A stretch of DNA of 45,741 bases from Lactifluus volemus (GCA_022376515.1 WTXI01000290.1:1-45741), one strand, 5' to 3'. Shown: positions 32,212 to 45,095, numbered from the stretch's first letter. Made by a program: numbers and translations. Notes: generated by a model not told the origin, from the letters alone.

Positions 32212-34282
32212 ATGGCCGGCTCCGCAATTGTAGATATCCGGAATACCTTTGGCGCCGCCCTCGTTGGATTATTTGTCAGTAATATGTGCGCCTTTCTGAT
32301 CCTTTTCCTCCATCCCTTGTTGAGCTGGCGGGTCACTAGCCTCATGGGCATAACAATAATTCAAACGTGAGTAATCTTTCTCTCGTCCGGCTCACTAGCT
32401 TGATCCCTTTAGATGGACTTATTATTGGTAACAAACTTTTTCATATAACATCGACCAACGAATTGACCAGTCCTAGGGAGTATCGCAATCGAGATCCGCG
32501 AATACTCAAGGGATTCGTTGCTACCCTAGTGTATGTGGTAGAATTCAATGCTTCTCAGCGTGTTTCATGTGGTCGCCCCACTAGCATTCTGGATTGTCTT
32601 CAAACAATTCTTTGCCTTCATGCACTCTACTGGTGGGGTTGCACCATCTCGGCCGTCCTTCATCGAGCTCATTTCATCAGGTACTTGATCCTAAACTACG
32701 GCAACGCCGAAAGCCTACAATTCAATATGTGGTGAGTCTACTTATCTCGGTGGGTGCGCGTCTCATTTTTACTGTTAGGTCCATGAATGTACGTAGCCTG
32801 TCGGTGTAGATTTCACTTCCATTTACCATTTCTCCTACTATGTGTACCTCCATAGATTCAAGGCACCATCGCAGTATGTCATTCCTTTACTGATTCATCC
32901 CACGGCCTACTCACGGTTAATCTCAGGTTTTCGTCAGCTATTTGGTACAGCTGTAAGTATTTGGCCTCTGTCTCTTTCCCGCCTGGGTTGTCCTGATGTC
33001 CTAGTGCAGGTTTTACGCAAGACGGGTTTATATTCGTGAGTAGTTCTGCCAGAGTATATCGTATTTCAAATTGTGATTCGATCACTCGCCAGTCAGCAAA
33101 AGGGTCGTCCTTCCAGTGTTAATCGTAAGTACCGCTGGTTGTCTCATTGGACATTTCAAACATGCCACTTCATAGGCGTGCACAGGCACTATTTACTTCG
33201 GTAAGCACCTCTAGTCACTATTATGTGACGGAGCTCCATTCTGTGATGATCATTCATCGCGCTTCTGTAGCCTTCGGAGTTGGTAAGCTTTACGCTTGCA
33301 TTCCACTTTTGTTGCCTGCATATTAACCATTCGATACCAGTGTATGTCGTCAAAATGTATGTATGTGTGATCTCACGATCATCACCCGAGAATCTGACAA
33401 GCAGCGTCAGTTTTATTGTCAAGCAATATTCTCGCTACGCCTCCTTGACTGTATACCTTGACATTTACTTTTCTTATTTTCATGGAACCTGACTTCTCAG
33501 TAGTGGGTAGCATGCATTGGATTGGGCGCAGTCTGTTTGACCGACATTCTAATCGCCATGTCAATGTGCTGGACTTTCTATTGGAACAGAACGGGGTACA
33601 CGAGGCAAGTCATTCTTGCCTCATTCTGAGGCGAAACCGGTTTAACACCTGCGCACAGAACTGATTCAACTCTCATGACCTTGATGTCCTACTGCATTAC
33701 TACTGGCCTGTTGAGTAGGTGAGACTGAATGCTGCGTCACATGGCCAAGATAAATGAACGACGCTAGCATCATTGCTTCTGCGGCGGTCATTGCAGTAAG
33801 AGATTGTTTTTCTCTCCCTTGAACTAACTCATATTGTGTTTAGTACGTGATTGCACCTACCTCTCTGCTTCCGGAGGCTATCTTTTGGGCGCTGGTCAAA
33901 TGTATGCCAGCGTAAATGTTGGGAAGTCAAGGTGACTTACGAAAATTCTTGCAGGCCATGTGAACTCCTTTCTCGCCATGTGAGAGGTACCTCCATGCCG
34001 CTAGAGGGGTTGCTGACATGTGCGGCTTTAAGGTTGAATGGTCGTGACTCAATTCGTGAGCGCGCCGGGGGAATGAACACAATGTCCAGTTTCTGCATCG
34101 GTTCATTCAAGGCCGCGCGTCAGGGAGACACATCCGAGTCGACAACCCCGACAGTCGAACAAACTTCGGTGTCTGTTAGCATGTATCAATCAGCCATTAC
34201 GGACTACACACCCAGCAGGCATGATTCCAACAACAACCCTACTAGTCTGCCCGATGTTGAAAAACAGGTACGATTGTTCTAA
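32212..34282 (+). CDS. DUF6534-like seven-helix membrane protein, 336 aa, 21 exons
   Basis: This matches a large basidiomycete family of seven-transmembrane proteins of unknown function. Exons: 32212-32285, 32340-32366, 32413-32427, 32471-32530, 32585-32632, 32681-32731, 32779-32788, 32856-32873, 32927-32952, 33010-33035, 33093-33124, 33176-33200, 33271-33282, 33341-33356, 33402-33450, 33504-33604, 33659-33718, 33768-33795, 33844-33901, 33955-33979, 34033-34282 (1011 nt). All donors are GT except the intron at 33605, which is GC (gcaagt). Motifs in order: DIRNTFGAALVGLFVSN, WTYY, RDPRILKGFVATLV, HALYWYLILNYGN, VQLFYARRVYILSKR, a helix GAVCLTDILIAMSM followed by WNRTGYTRTDS, LMSYCITTGLLSS, and HVNSFLAMLNGRDSIRER. 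A Ser/Thr-rich cytoplasmic tail follows. The frame closes perfectly, so it is an intact gene. Confidence 0.9.
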
Positions 34283-34941
34283 TTTTTGTTGTGGAATCCG
34301 AATCGATTAATCTTGGAAACTAAAGGAAGGAACCACTCCATATCTGTGATAGCCAACGATCGGATAAAGTCTCAATCGTGGGTTTTAGCCGAATCGTGTG
34401 CGTGGCACGAATGGTCGTTTATCGGTAGCACCCAAAGATTTCGTAGCCTTCAAGTTCTCAGGCTTATCTAGTACCAAACGCTACTTCTCTGAAGTCTGTA
34501 TTGTTGGAATCCTATTAGTATAAAGCTGCTCCACCCTGTTGACTCGGAGTTTTTTTCATATGTTCTTGTTGTTTCTGTGCTGATAATACCGATGTATCTA
34601 CTCACCACAAGGCAAGCGCAGCCGCACGGGGTTCGAGGAAGTAGTTACAAGATCGGACAAGTGGATTGAATCTCAGCCGAAACTGGGCCCCTGCCCTTCG
34701 GATCAATCACGCTCAGGCACCACTACTTGTGCAGCCGAAACCTATTTACATCCGACATGGCGCTGGTTCTCTTCCATCCTCTCAAAACAAAAATGTATAG
34801 AGACGCGAACCGTTCCTTCGCTGAAAACATCCCAAAGTACCGCAGAAACGCAAAAGTACATGAGAAAGTTACAACTTGTTATTTGGTGTGTCACGTGACA
34901 CACCGTTACTAGAGCTTACTAATGACAACTACCGTTTTCCT
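34283..34941. other. Junction between the DUF6534-like gene and the AGPAT-B unit
   Basis: No gene is seen. From about 34700 the sequence matches the 3' flanks of the other acyltransferase copies. To the left of about 34700 the match stops, so this is the edge of the third, partial duplication unit. Confidence 0.6.
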
Positions 34942-36290
34942 TCATGGCCTCGCCTGTGGCAGTGGTGGGGCATTCGGGTCGGATATCTCGCGTAACACCT
35001 GAAGCATCTGCTCGCGAACGCAAACAGAGAGTTCGACAACATCTGCGGTCGTCAAACCGTCCGTTGAAATCTGTGGGAGCACTGAAGATTTGAAAGTGTC
35101 AATAGGGCCCGGGAGCACACGCACGGAAAAGGATCCCTTCACACCTCTCACTTTCAAAGTGCCGGGGTTGAAAACACCCTTGTGGTACATGTTCCAGTAA
35201 TTCTCGAATACTACCGGGACAAGCGGAAGGCCTGCCTGTACAGCAACGTGAAAGGCACCCTTCTTGAATGGTCGCATATCATGATAAGGCCGTGAGGTAC
35301 GTGTCCCTTCTGGGAAAACCCAAATCGAAGTGTGATGCTTCTTTATTTCCTCTCCAGCAGCTTGAAGTGACTGTACGGCAACCGCGCTGTTGCCGCGATC
35401 TACAAATACTGCACCTCCGGCTTGCAGGAATTGGCCAAAGAACGGCATGTATTTGAGTGACTTTTTGGGTATCACTCGGGTCCCCTTCGGGATCACGCTG
35501 TCTGCATGGTCAGAGCCATGAAGAAGGATATGGCACTTGTTACGCACGCTGCAAGGGGAAAAACGTCCATAATACTTTGATGATTTCCTATGAATACGCA
35601 TGGGCGTACTTGGAGATGTTCCTTTCCTTCTACTATTATGCGTAGCCCAGACAGTCTACTGAAAATAGGAAAAAAGGTACGGGCGAAGACAAAGTTGACA
35701 TCGTATCGCCTGCCTAGCAGGTAGAGAGGAATTGCTGAGCAAAATGCCACTGAAGAGCAAAATCCGACGGTGCTGAGATATAGAATGTTGCAGAGGTAAT
35801 ATCTGGTGAGAGGAGATGACTGAGATGCGCGGTGTAGCAGGTAGGATGGGAGGCCAACATAGACAAGTGCCTTCATGATAAGCAAGACGAAGGACATGCT
35901 GGACTTCACAGCCCACAGGCCCCAACCCCACGAGTACTAATGTTGCCTTGCCCCGCTCCAAATGCCGACCGACGTAATCACTAGGCGCCTCAACCAGGCC
36001 ATGGAGCGCCACCTCACCCCAGTCATCCCCACCCCCGGGAGCCCACGCAAGGTCCTCAGAGGAGTCTCAAGCCTGCGAAGGCGAGATTTACGGATCACGG
36101 ATAAAGTGCAGTGCCGACTAGAAGCACGCTCGCAGCACCATGTAGATAGTCAACGTGTCAAACAAGGCTCTTGTTCTTGCAAGCGGTGCCAAGAGCGTCT
36201 TTTTAGTTTGAATACATATAGCGCTTTACCGATGCAGCGCTCTTTTCAAAAGAAAAGGTCATGTTGGTCCGCCTTTGAAGGATCAGGCCT
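34700..36290. repeat. Partial duplication unit carrying only AGPAT-B
   Basis: It matches about 8570-10330 (copy A) and about 42300-43830 (copy C), covering the acyltransferase gene, its 3' flank and its proximal upstream flank. No NLR remains to its left. Edges are judged by eye. Confidence 0.8.
34942..35897 (-). CDS. AGPAT-B: 1-acyl-sn-glycerol-3-phosphate acyltransferase (PlsC/SLC1 family), 288 aa, 3 exons
   Basis: Minus-strand exons are 35548-35897, 35121-35497 and 34942-35081 (867 nt). Start, exon 1 and exon 2 lengths (350 and 377 nt) equal those of copies A and C. The catalytic NHQSIMD and the normal FPEGTRT motif are present, followed by GLPLVPVVFEN. The second intron (35082-35120) is 39 nt, a multiple of three, and has no stop, so retaining it would simply add 13 residues. 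The C-terminal end differs from A and C (PLPQARP instead of an acidic/basic tail). It has the usual family residues, so it is likely active. Confidence 0.92.
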
Positions 36291-36646
36291 GAAGGTGTGT
36301 TCGACTTGGTTCGGTTTTCTAATCCCTTTTTTGGAAGAGCCAAACAGTAATCGCTCACGGGGTCTCACGCCACAAGCATGAGGTGGGTCATGGACCAGTC
36401 ACCGAGTAAAAAGTTTAATAAAACTGGTATTCAAGTTGACTCTTTACTCAACGTGATCATATGAAAATGTCGTACATTACACCTCCACTACTATCATTAG
36501 AACACCCTTGAAAACACGTAGGAATGTCCTAGGTTGACCGTTAAGCCTGGGAGATTTGAGTGTATTGTATATAAACAGACTGGACGCTAGATCATAGTCT
36601 TAACAGCTACAATGCTGCGGAAATTCTTTATAGTACATAACTGACT
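35898..36646. other. AGPAT-B promoter flank and NLR-2 3' flank
   Basis: The part to about 36290 matches the upstream flanks of the other two acyltransferases. About 36290-36560 is unique in the window. From about 36560 it matches the 3' flank of NLR-1. No gene is seen. Confidence 0.6.
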
Positions 36647-39600
36647 CTATTTAGGATCATATACTGTAGCCCAATCTGATCCGTGCACAAAATTTGTCAG
36701 TTCAAGCCAAGTCTCATTCGTACCGGCAATCCAAACAGTGTTAGATCTATGAAAATATGGCCTGTGAATCTGGGGAATCCATAAAAGAAGTTCCCCGCCT
36801 TCCCCACACATCCACCCATCGCTATCAATCAGGAATTTGTTCATGATATGGATGTTCTCAATGTCTCCTAATTTGCGCTCATACCTCTCCGCGTGATCTG
36901 CGCGATCTTGTGAGGCCGTAATGGGCTGCTCGTCCCGAGAGACCACTAAGTCGATTGATTTAGTGTGTTCAGGAATCGGTCTTGCTTCCGATGGGATATC
37001 CCATACACGTATCGTGTAATCTCCGGAGGCCGATGCAATGCGCTGCCCGTCCGGGGAAAATGCGACTGATAAGATCAAATTGGTGTGTCCAGGAAATGGG
37101 CCCGCTACGACCTCTCCTGTTATGGCATCCCACACGCAAATCGTGTGATCACAAGAGGCCGAGGCAATGAACTGCCCATCCGGCGAAAATGCAACCGAGT
37201 TGACCTCATCGGTGTGTCCGGTTAATGGGCCCGCAAGAATTACTCCTGTTGTGGCATTCCACACACAAATCGTGTGATCTCTCGAGCCTGAGGCAATGCG
37301 ATTCCCATCCGATGAGAATGCAATAGATCTGATCCAATCGGTATGTCCAGTAAATGGGGCCACTAGAAGATCTCCTGTTGCGACAGACCACACACGAATC
37401 GTACGATCGTCTGATGCCGACGCAATGCGCTGCCCGTCCGGCGAGAACGCAACAGATCTAACCCAATCGGTATGTCCAGTAAGCGGGCCTGCTACGACCT
37501 CTCCTGTCGTGGCATCCCAAACACAGACCGTGTGATCGGAGGAGCCTGAGACGATGCGCTGCCCATCTGGCGAGAAGGCAGCTGAGTTGACGTCATGGGT
37601 GTGTCCAGTAAATAGGCCCATAGCCTCCCCTGTTGTAGCATCCCACACGCGGATCGTTTTATCTCGTGAAACCGAGGCAATGCGTTGTCCGTCCGGTGAG
37701 AATGAAACAGAAGAGACCCGTCCTATGTGTCCAGAAAATGGACCCGCTACAACCTCTCCTGTTGCGGCATCCCACACGCAAATTGTTTGATCAAGCGAGG
37801 CCGAGGCGACGCGCTTCCCGTCCGACGAAAATGCAACAGAAGTGACCCAATTGGTGTGACCAGTAAACGGGCCTGCTACTACCTCTCCTATTGCAACACC
37901 CCACACACGAATCGTGCGACGATCGGAAGATGTGATGCGTTGCCGGTCCGGAGAGAATGCAACAGACAAGACATAATCGGTGTGACCAATAAACGGGCCC
38001 GCTACAACCTTTCCCGTTGTGGCATCCCACACACGGATCGTGAAATCGTTCGAGGCTGAGGCAATGAGCTGCCCGTCTGGCGAGAACGCAACATCGTTGA
38101 CCACATGGACGTGTCCAGTAAATGGGCCTGCGATGGTCTCTCCTGTTGTAGCATTCCATACGCGAATTGTGCGATCTGCGGAAGCCGAGGCTATGCGTTG
38201 TCCATCCGGGGAGTATGAAATAGATGCAACCGCATCGGTGTGTCCAGTAAACGGGCCGACTCTGAGATCCCCTGTTGCGGCATCCCATACGCGAATTGTA
38301 CGATCATCCGAGGCTGATGCGATGTGCTGGCCGTCCGACGAGAATGCAACAGACCTGACGCAACGGGTATGTCCATAGAATGGGCGCGCTAGAAGCTCTC
38401 CAGTTGCGGCAGCCCACACACGAATCATACGATCATCTGAAGCCGATGCAATGCGCTTCCCGTCCGGCGAGAATGCAACAGATCTTACCCAAGAGGTATG
38501 TCCAGTAAACGGGCCCGCTACGACCTCTCCTGTTGTGGCATCCCAAACGCGAATCGTCTTATCTCCCGAGCCTGAAGTGATGCGCTGTCCATCTGGCGAG
38601 AATGCAATGGAGTTGACAACATTGGTGTGCCCAGTAAACGGGCCTGCTACGATCTCTCCTGTTGTAGCATCCCACACACAAATCGTGTGATCTCGTGAGC
38701 CTGACGCAATGCGTTGTCCATCCGGTGAGAATCTGACAACATCGACTGGTTGATCATGTGCCTGGATCGTCATTTCCAATGGTGGCCAACGAGACAACTG
38801 CCCGCGCTCCAAGGACAATGCGCGAGGAAATAGGCCAAGGTAATGCTTGACGATAAGGGAAGAGGATGGAGCGAATGGCAGCGCGGATATATATATATGC
38901 GGAGCGCTCCTTGCCATGGCCATTCCAAAGTACCGCACAAATGCGGTCCCATCATTCACAAATGCCAAAACATTCTTCACTTCTGCTTCGGAAGCCTTTT
39001 GAAAATTCACGCAATAGTCACTACATGTTATATTGAGCTATGGCATGTACATACCTTCGGCTGGTCAGACTGCAACCATGTCTTCAAGGACGATAATGCT
39101 GGAGAAGTAAGGGCCACGCCACGTTTAATGCTAAGCACTTCCAGCCAAAACAGAAACTTCGTCTCGAAGAAGGATCGAAGTTTCGCGAGGAGGTCGTGCT
39201 CGAAAGCAACATGTTCCAGATGATCGTCCCAAAAAAAACAGGCATACGATAGAGCGTGTGGGATGTGTTTGGTGATTCGAGAGGGAAGGTCTGATACATC
39301 GCTGTTGGCGATATATGACGACTCGAGCTTGCAGATGTTGAACCTCAACTTGTCGAGCATTATCGAAAGGCAGGAGTGGGCCAACTGACGGTGGGCATCG
39401 CCAAGATCCACATAAAATGCGTCACTCTTCCTGCTAGTCAGAAAGTCGCGGAATGATGTATGGAGAGGAACAATGGGGCGGGTTTGATCAGATGATGTGA
39501 CGTTCCTCAGCAGCGAGCCGAGGCGACGGAGCATTTCAAAAACTGGATCCGAATCCTCGGGGTCATCAATGGGAGCATGCCGACGCAGAATAATCAAGGA

Positions 39601-42195
39601 AGATATGGAAAGTGGTTCGATCGCAGCGAAAAGTTGTCCCATCACGGACCGGAATAGAATCTGTGCTTCTTGTGGCTCGAAGTATCCTTCGAGAACTTCA
39701 TTATATAACTTGTCCAACGGATCTTGTCCCTTGCAATCTCGAGAGTGTCCCAACAACCGCCGTACGCACTTTTTCTTGCTAAAGCCAAAACTAGCAGGAG
39801 GGTTATTAGTGAATCCGCATGAAACGGCTGCCCATTGAAACAGGCCCTCTGCTGCCTTCGCTAGTTCGAGGCCATGATCTTGGAAAATGTCAGGAGGGAG
39901 CTCGCTCTGAAGATACATGCAAATGTCGTGCTCAGTCTTGGCAGCCAGTTTGGCATCATCCATGTAGAGAATCTCGACAGATGACGCTTTTGCAAAAACG
40001 GCTTCGATACCGCCCTCCAGCCTCGAGGTGACGAGTATTCGGAATTCTAATGGAAGCTCGACGAGGTGCTGGGCAAGAAATGTGTGTATTCCAGTTTTGT
40101 CGATTATGTCTCCGCTCTCGTCCAAAGCGTCGATAATGATAAGAATTGGGCTTGAAAGTTCCAGGCTCTTGAGCGGTTCCAGGAGGAGTGATTCAAAAAG
40201 TATGCGATAATCCCGGGTACCACAAAGAGACGGATTCTCCTTAAGGACCCTTCCGAGGGCAAGTTTGTACGCAGGATTGCGATAGGAAAGGTCCCGAGCA
40301 AGCGTCGTGAACAGCTGGTAAACCCCGTCTTTCGACTGTTCTGTCCGTACAAAAGCGAAGTAGGATCCGAGTCCCTTTCTGTCGAAGCAGCGTGCGACCT
40401 CGTGTGCAATCGATGACTTTCCTGTGCCTGCCTGGCCAAGGAGAACCAGCCCACGTTCAGAATTCGGATTCTCGACCCACTTCACGATATGATCCAAAAA
40501 GTCTTCGCGAGTGCCTGGAAGACACCGTTTCTCATCGCCGAATCGCCACCCTCCCTTATAAGGCAGTTCTCTGATTATGGCGCCCAAATCTGTGATCCCT
40601 TTGTTAGATCGACGATCCAAAGACCATGTAACCGTAACTTGAGGATTACATACCAGCTTCTAGCACGGCAACCTCGGTGGTGAGGACAGCACGGGCGAGG
40701 AAATTGTCTCGCAGTCCGACGAGGCTGGTGCGATACTGATCTATTTTTTCATCAACTTGACCGAAGGCACTCTTCAAAGACCGCTTTCCTGCAAATCACA
40801 TGTATATAACGACCAATGCGAGAGGCCAAGACGACGTACCAACTTTCACATCCTCCGCATACAATCTGATAAATGTGGCACACTCGGCGACGCATTCTAG
40901 CATCTTTTCGAGGATTGTTGCTTGCTTGGACTCTGGCTTGATGCTCCGCAAAATGTCGGCCTCTTCCACGAATTCAAATGCATCACGTATCACCTCAAGC
41001 AATGTTTGGATGTTATCGTCACGCTGAATCTGCTTTAGCAAGGTCTGGCGCCAAAGTAAGCAAAAAAGGGATTTCCAGGATAAGAAAACACACGTCGGGG
41101 ATCTTTGAGAGTAAACTCCATGCGAGACTTGCGAAAGAGTTCAGCTGAGGATCGGACGTTAGCCCGGGACGGATGGACAAGGGCCGGCCTACTGAAGCGA
41201 TTGGGGTGACGGTGTCCATCACCCACTTGATAGCACTAACAGCACTTTCCCATGTTTTTATCGTATCGATGACATTGATGGCTTCCTCAGCACGACTGAG
41301 AGCAGCACGGGACATCTCCGTCTGGCTCTCCGGTACTTGTCGCACAGGCGTACCACTCCTAATGGGAAGGGCATCGTTCCTGGATGAACGAGATAGGGGG
41401 GTGGAAGTCGCCGTGGATTGCACGTTTTCACTGCCGAATTGGACAATATGACGCGTAGCACCTCCTTCGGCAACAGGGTTGTTCGCATCGGCCATTGCGG
41501 CCGCCGTGGTGTTAGCTGCCGCACTCAGAGAGGGACCCACGTTTGCTGACATGCTGATCGTTAACACCGTGGCAGGTTCTCCTGGATGTCCGCCAGCACT
41601 GCTCAGAAAAATATCACGTTCTTCATGTAGGCCGCTTAGTCAGACGCATGAGTAACAATGTAAGAGACAAACCGTATCTGGGTTCACAGGTGATCTCCTG
41701 CCTTCCAACAAGGGTGTCTGTCGTCATGGCCTTTTTCGCATAAAGCGATATTGTAATACGGGAGTGCGGTTGTACAAGACTGCAGGATATTCAGTTTGCA
41801 CATAGGAATAAACATTTGACATTTCTCACAACGTCTCGATGTTCTCGTTCCATTCCACGCGATGCGCTACCCTCCGCACAGGTTGTGACTGCCACTTTCT
41901 CTCCCCGTATGTCACAGTAGCATAAAATCGTTTCTTTTCGCCAAGGAGGGTCTTGAGACGGGGAATGTTTTGTGCTCGGAGGACTAACAGGGGACAAAAA
42001 ATTAAGTACTTGTCAGAGTGGAAGCACAAAGATACGTACCAGTCACCTGAAGAGGGAGCAAGCTCGGTTGAATTTCGCTGGTTTGTGGGCGACTGATGGA
42101 CTGTATTTCAGAACTTTGAGGACCTGGGCTATAGTAATGATGAATCGAGACGTAAATCGAGCATGAGCGACCTTGGCATACAAATTTGGGACCAT
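36647..42195 (-). CDS. NLR-2: C2-NACHT-WD40(x14) STAND receptor, 1704 aa, 9 exons
   Basis: Paralogue of NLR-1 with the same exon plan. Minus-strand exons: 42182-42195, 42040-42128, 41830-41983, 41673-41779, 41094-41620, 40840-41044, 40654-40788, 39055-40589, 36647-38995 (5115 nt; introns 49-64 nt). The first exon is again 14 nt (ATG at 42195). Here the first intron is 53 nt, so splicing is required to stay in frame, which supports this start in both genes. The C2-like region has LPLQVTVLRAQNIP and VEWNENIE. NACHT has Walker A GQAGTGKS and Walker B ILIIIDALDESG. There are fourteen WD40 repeats in the same order as NLR-1, with repeat 7 one residue shorter. All frames are intact. It lies between AGPAT-B and AGPAT-C on the same strand. 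Confidence 0.93.
36965..38799 (-). repeat. 14 tandem WD40 repeats in NLR-2
   Basis: Same 43-aa unit and same repeat number as NLR-1. Repeats are alignable one-to-one, including the shared short repeat 9 (GEAMGLFT). Differences between equal-numbered repeats fall mostly just after the GHT and around the S-x-D-x-T segment. Confidence 0.9.
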
Positions 42196-42503
42196 GTTTG
42201 CGTCCGTGGCTTGTAAATGTCTTCCGTAGATTGAAATACAGAGTGCTGTACAGGTAAGAAGGACAGTCGTGACTCGTTGTCCTTCTTTTCCTCATTGGGA
42301 TCAATCGCGCTCAGGCAATACACGGTACAATCCAAACCTAAACATCCGACATGGCGTTGGTGCTCCTCCTGCCTCTCAAAACAAATAAGCCTAAATATGC
42401 GAAGCGTTCCTTACTGTAACCATCCCATAAAGTATCGCAAACGCAAACTACATGAGTATGTTACAACTTGCTATTTGGGTTGTCACGTGACCATAGCTTT
42501 GTC
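42196..42503. promoter_or_regulatory. Spacer between AGPAT-C stop and NLR-2 start
   Basis: Only 308 bp separate the two genes, compared with 527 bp in the first unit. The part from about 42300 is shared with all three acyltransferase 3' flanks. It must contain the NLR-2 promoter. Confidence 0.5.
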
Positions 42504-43473
42504 TTAGCGCTTTGCATCATCCTTGTCGTGTGGCGGTGGTGGGGCACTCGGATCGGAAATCTCGCGTAACACCTGAAGCATCTGCTCGCGAACGCAAACA
42601 GAGAGTTCGCCAACATCTGCGGTCGTCAAACCCTCGGTTGAAATCGGTGGGAGCACTGAAGATTTGAACAGTGTCAATGTCAATAGAGTTGCACACGCAC
42701 GCAAGAGGATCCCTTCGCACCTCTCACTTTCAAAGTGCCAGCGTTGAAAATACCCTTGTGGTACATGTTCCAGTAATTCTCGAATACCACTGGGACAAGC
42801 GGAAGGCCTGCCTGTACAGCAACGTGAAAGGCACCCTTCTTGAATGGTCGCATGTCATGGTAAGGGCGTGAGGTACGTGTCCCTTCTGGGAAAACCCAAA
42901 TCGAAGTGTGATGCTTCTCCATTTCCTCTCCGGCAGCTTGAAGTGACTGCACGGCGACCGCGCTGTTGCCACGATCTACAAACACTGCACCTCCGGCTTG
43001 CAGGAATTGGCCAAAGAACGGCATATATTTGAGTGACTTTTTGGACATCACTCGTGTCCCCTTTGGGATCACGCTGTCTGCATGGTCAGAGCCATGAAGA
43101 AGGATGTGGCACTTGTTACGCACGCTGCAACGAGGAAAACATCCATCATACTTTGATGATTTCCTATGAATACGCATGGGCGTACTTGGAGATGCTCCTT
43201 TCCTTCTACTACTATGCGTAGCCCAGACAATCTACTGAAAATAGGATAAAAAGTACGGGCGAAGATGAAGTTGACATCGTATCGCCTGCCTAGCAGGTAG
43301 AGAGGAAGTGCTGAGAAAAATGCCACTGAAGAGCAAAATCCGACGGTGCAAAGATATAGAATGTTGCAGAGGTAATATCTGGCGAGAGGAGATGACTGAG
43401 AGGCGCGGTGTAGCAGGTAGGATGGGAGGCCAAAATAGGCCAGTGCCTTCACGATAAGCAAGACGAAGGACAT
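42504..43473 (-). CDS. AGPAT-C: 1-acyl-sn-glycerol-3-phosphate acyltransferase (PlsC/SLC1 family), 292 aa, 3 exons
   Basis: Minus-strand exons are 43124-43473, 42697-43073 and 42504-42655 (879 nt; introns 50 and 41 nt). The second intron must be removed because reading through gives an early stop; this fixes the splice sites for the whole family. Motifs are NHQSMMD, FPEGTRT and GLPLVPVVFEN, and two hydrophobic segments lie at the N-terminus. The C-terminal tail is PPPPHDKDDAKR, close to copy A. It is likely active, and lies just upstream of NLR-2 on the same strand. Confidence 0.92.
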
Positions 43474-45095
43474 GCTGGCATTCACGTTACCTTGCCCACC
43501 CGGTCTCCACGACCCACGTAATCACCAGGCCGCGAAAGTGCGCCGCCACCTCACCTCAGTCACCCCCACCCCGGGTAGCCTGCGCAAAATCCTTCGAGGA
43601 GCCTCAAGCCTGCGAAGGCGAGACCCACAACCGATCATGGATAAAGAGCAGGGCCAAATAGAAGCACGCTCACAACACCATATAGGTAGTCAAACCGTCA
43701 AACTAGGCTCTTGTTTTCGAAAGCGGTGCGGAGCGCGTATTTGTCGTTTGAATGCATGTACATCGCGCTTTACAGATGCAGAGTTCTTTCATCAGAAGAG
43801 AAGGGCATGCTGGCCTTTAAGCTTTAAGCTTTAAGGCAGGTCGTCTTCCATTTACTGTGATCCGCGTGTCGGCCCAATCCGAGTCCGAGTCGTCCGAACT
43901 CCGAAGACATGTCCCGGAACCCACCAGCACCCACCACCTCAGAGAGCTGCAAGTCCAGCACCATCCAAGCTGACACGGATGACCACCAGGCATCAACCAT
44001 CAATCTCATGCTCAATAGGGTGAGAAAACTGGTCGTGTCTGGGTAAACCGAAGTTATCTGTGCCGAAGTCTCAAGAAGTTGCGATCCCTCCCGTCTCTTA
44101 TGGCCATCCAGCAGTTTCCTCCCAGACTGGGGAACGCACCGTCCAAATAGCCCGTTCTCCCTCCATTGAGGGCCACTCCACACCACAGAGTCACCCCAAG
44201 TGAGTCTTCAATTTCCAGCACGAGTGGAATCGTGGCAGTTTATGCCGTCAAATCGATACACTTAATACAAAGAAGTCTTTTCACTGTTCAAAAGAGTGCC
44301 CAGGTTTCTTGACCTATAATTAGCCCTTCGTCTACGGCCAACTTTCCCAGGACACTGTAGCATCATGCACTCGCAGAAGCTACCTCCAACGACACCACCC
44401 TCGGAGGTAGCACTACTCGGTCGGAAGCGGAGAAGCTTCTTGTCCTCTTGGATGGCCTTGCAAAAGTGCGCACCCGTTTAGCCGACCCCACCATCGCCAT
44501 CGTCCACGGAGCATGATAGGTCATGGTTCAGACTGTCAGTCTGATCTGACACAGTCCTTTTTTTCCTGTCACGACTCACGAGCACCAGACTCGGATTCGC
44601 CACTGGAAGAGGAAGAGGGACGGAACCTCCAAGGTAAATGTTGACCCTCCTACCTGAAAATGGCGTCACTTATCACCCTTTAGCTCGCATGGGCGAAGAG
44701 TCGTTGAGATTGCATCCATCCTTCGCGGAAACCAAATCATGGAACTAAGGGACTAACTATGCTCACCACGCCTTGGCGCAGCTAGACCCCATCCTCCCCA
44801 CGAAATCTGAAGGCATTTTTATAGCGTACGATGCTATAGCTTATTCTCTCGATAATAAACTCCCTTGCGTCGTCTGAGAGAATATGCCCTAACCTAATAT
44901 GGGGCTATCCTAACCACTTGCACGAGATTGTGAGCGTTTGAGAATTTTGCTCTTAATCGAACCAAAAGCCGGGCTGTTAAAATATGTTAAACGCGGCTAT
45001 CAGTTCCGTTTTCATTATCAAGCCATGATACTTCTGTAAGGTGGACCTTACCTGAACCCTCGAATTTGCCCAATTTCACACTCAAACTCATCCTC
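43474..45095. other. AGPAT-C upstream flank; no supported gene
   Basis: Matches the AGPAT-A upstream flank out to about 44965, with many indels. A 120-codon minus-strand frame at 43824-44186 is not kept in the copy-1 flank, so it is not called. Nothing else is seen. Confidence 0.55.

Larger units (their letters stand above)
36560..44965. repeat. Segmental duplication, copy 2 (NLR-2 + AGPAT-C + upstream flank)
   Basis: Colinear with about 2800-11420. Coding parts are close throughout except for a divergent block in the NACHT exon (about 39510-40200). The outer non-coding flank (43830-44965) is more diverged, with many small indels. Confidence 0.85.

Noticed and set aside
42002..42304. NLR-2 start at an upstream in-frame codon (42304)
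   Set aside because: The upstream frame is not shared with NLR-1, whereas the ATG at 42195 plus a short first intron gives the same protein start in both genes.
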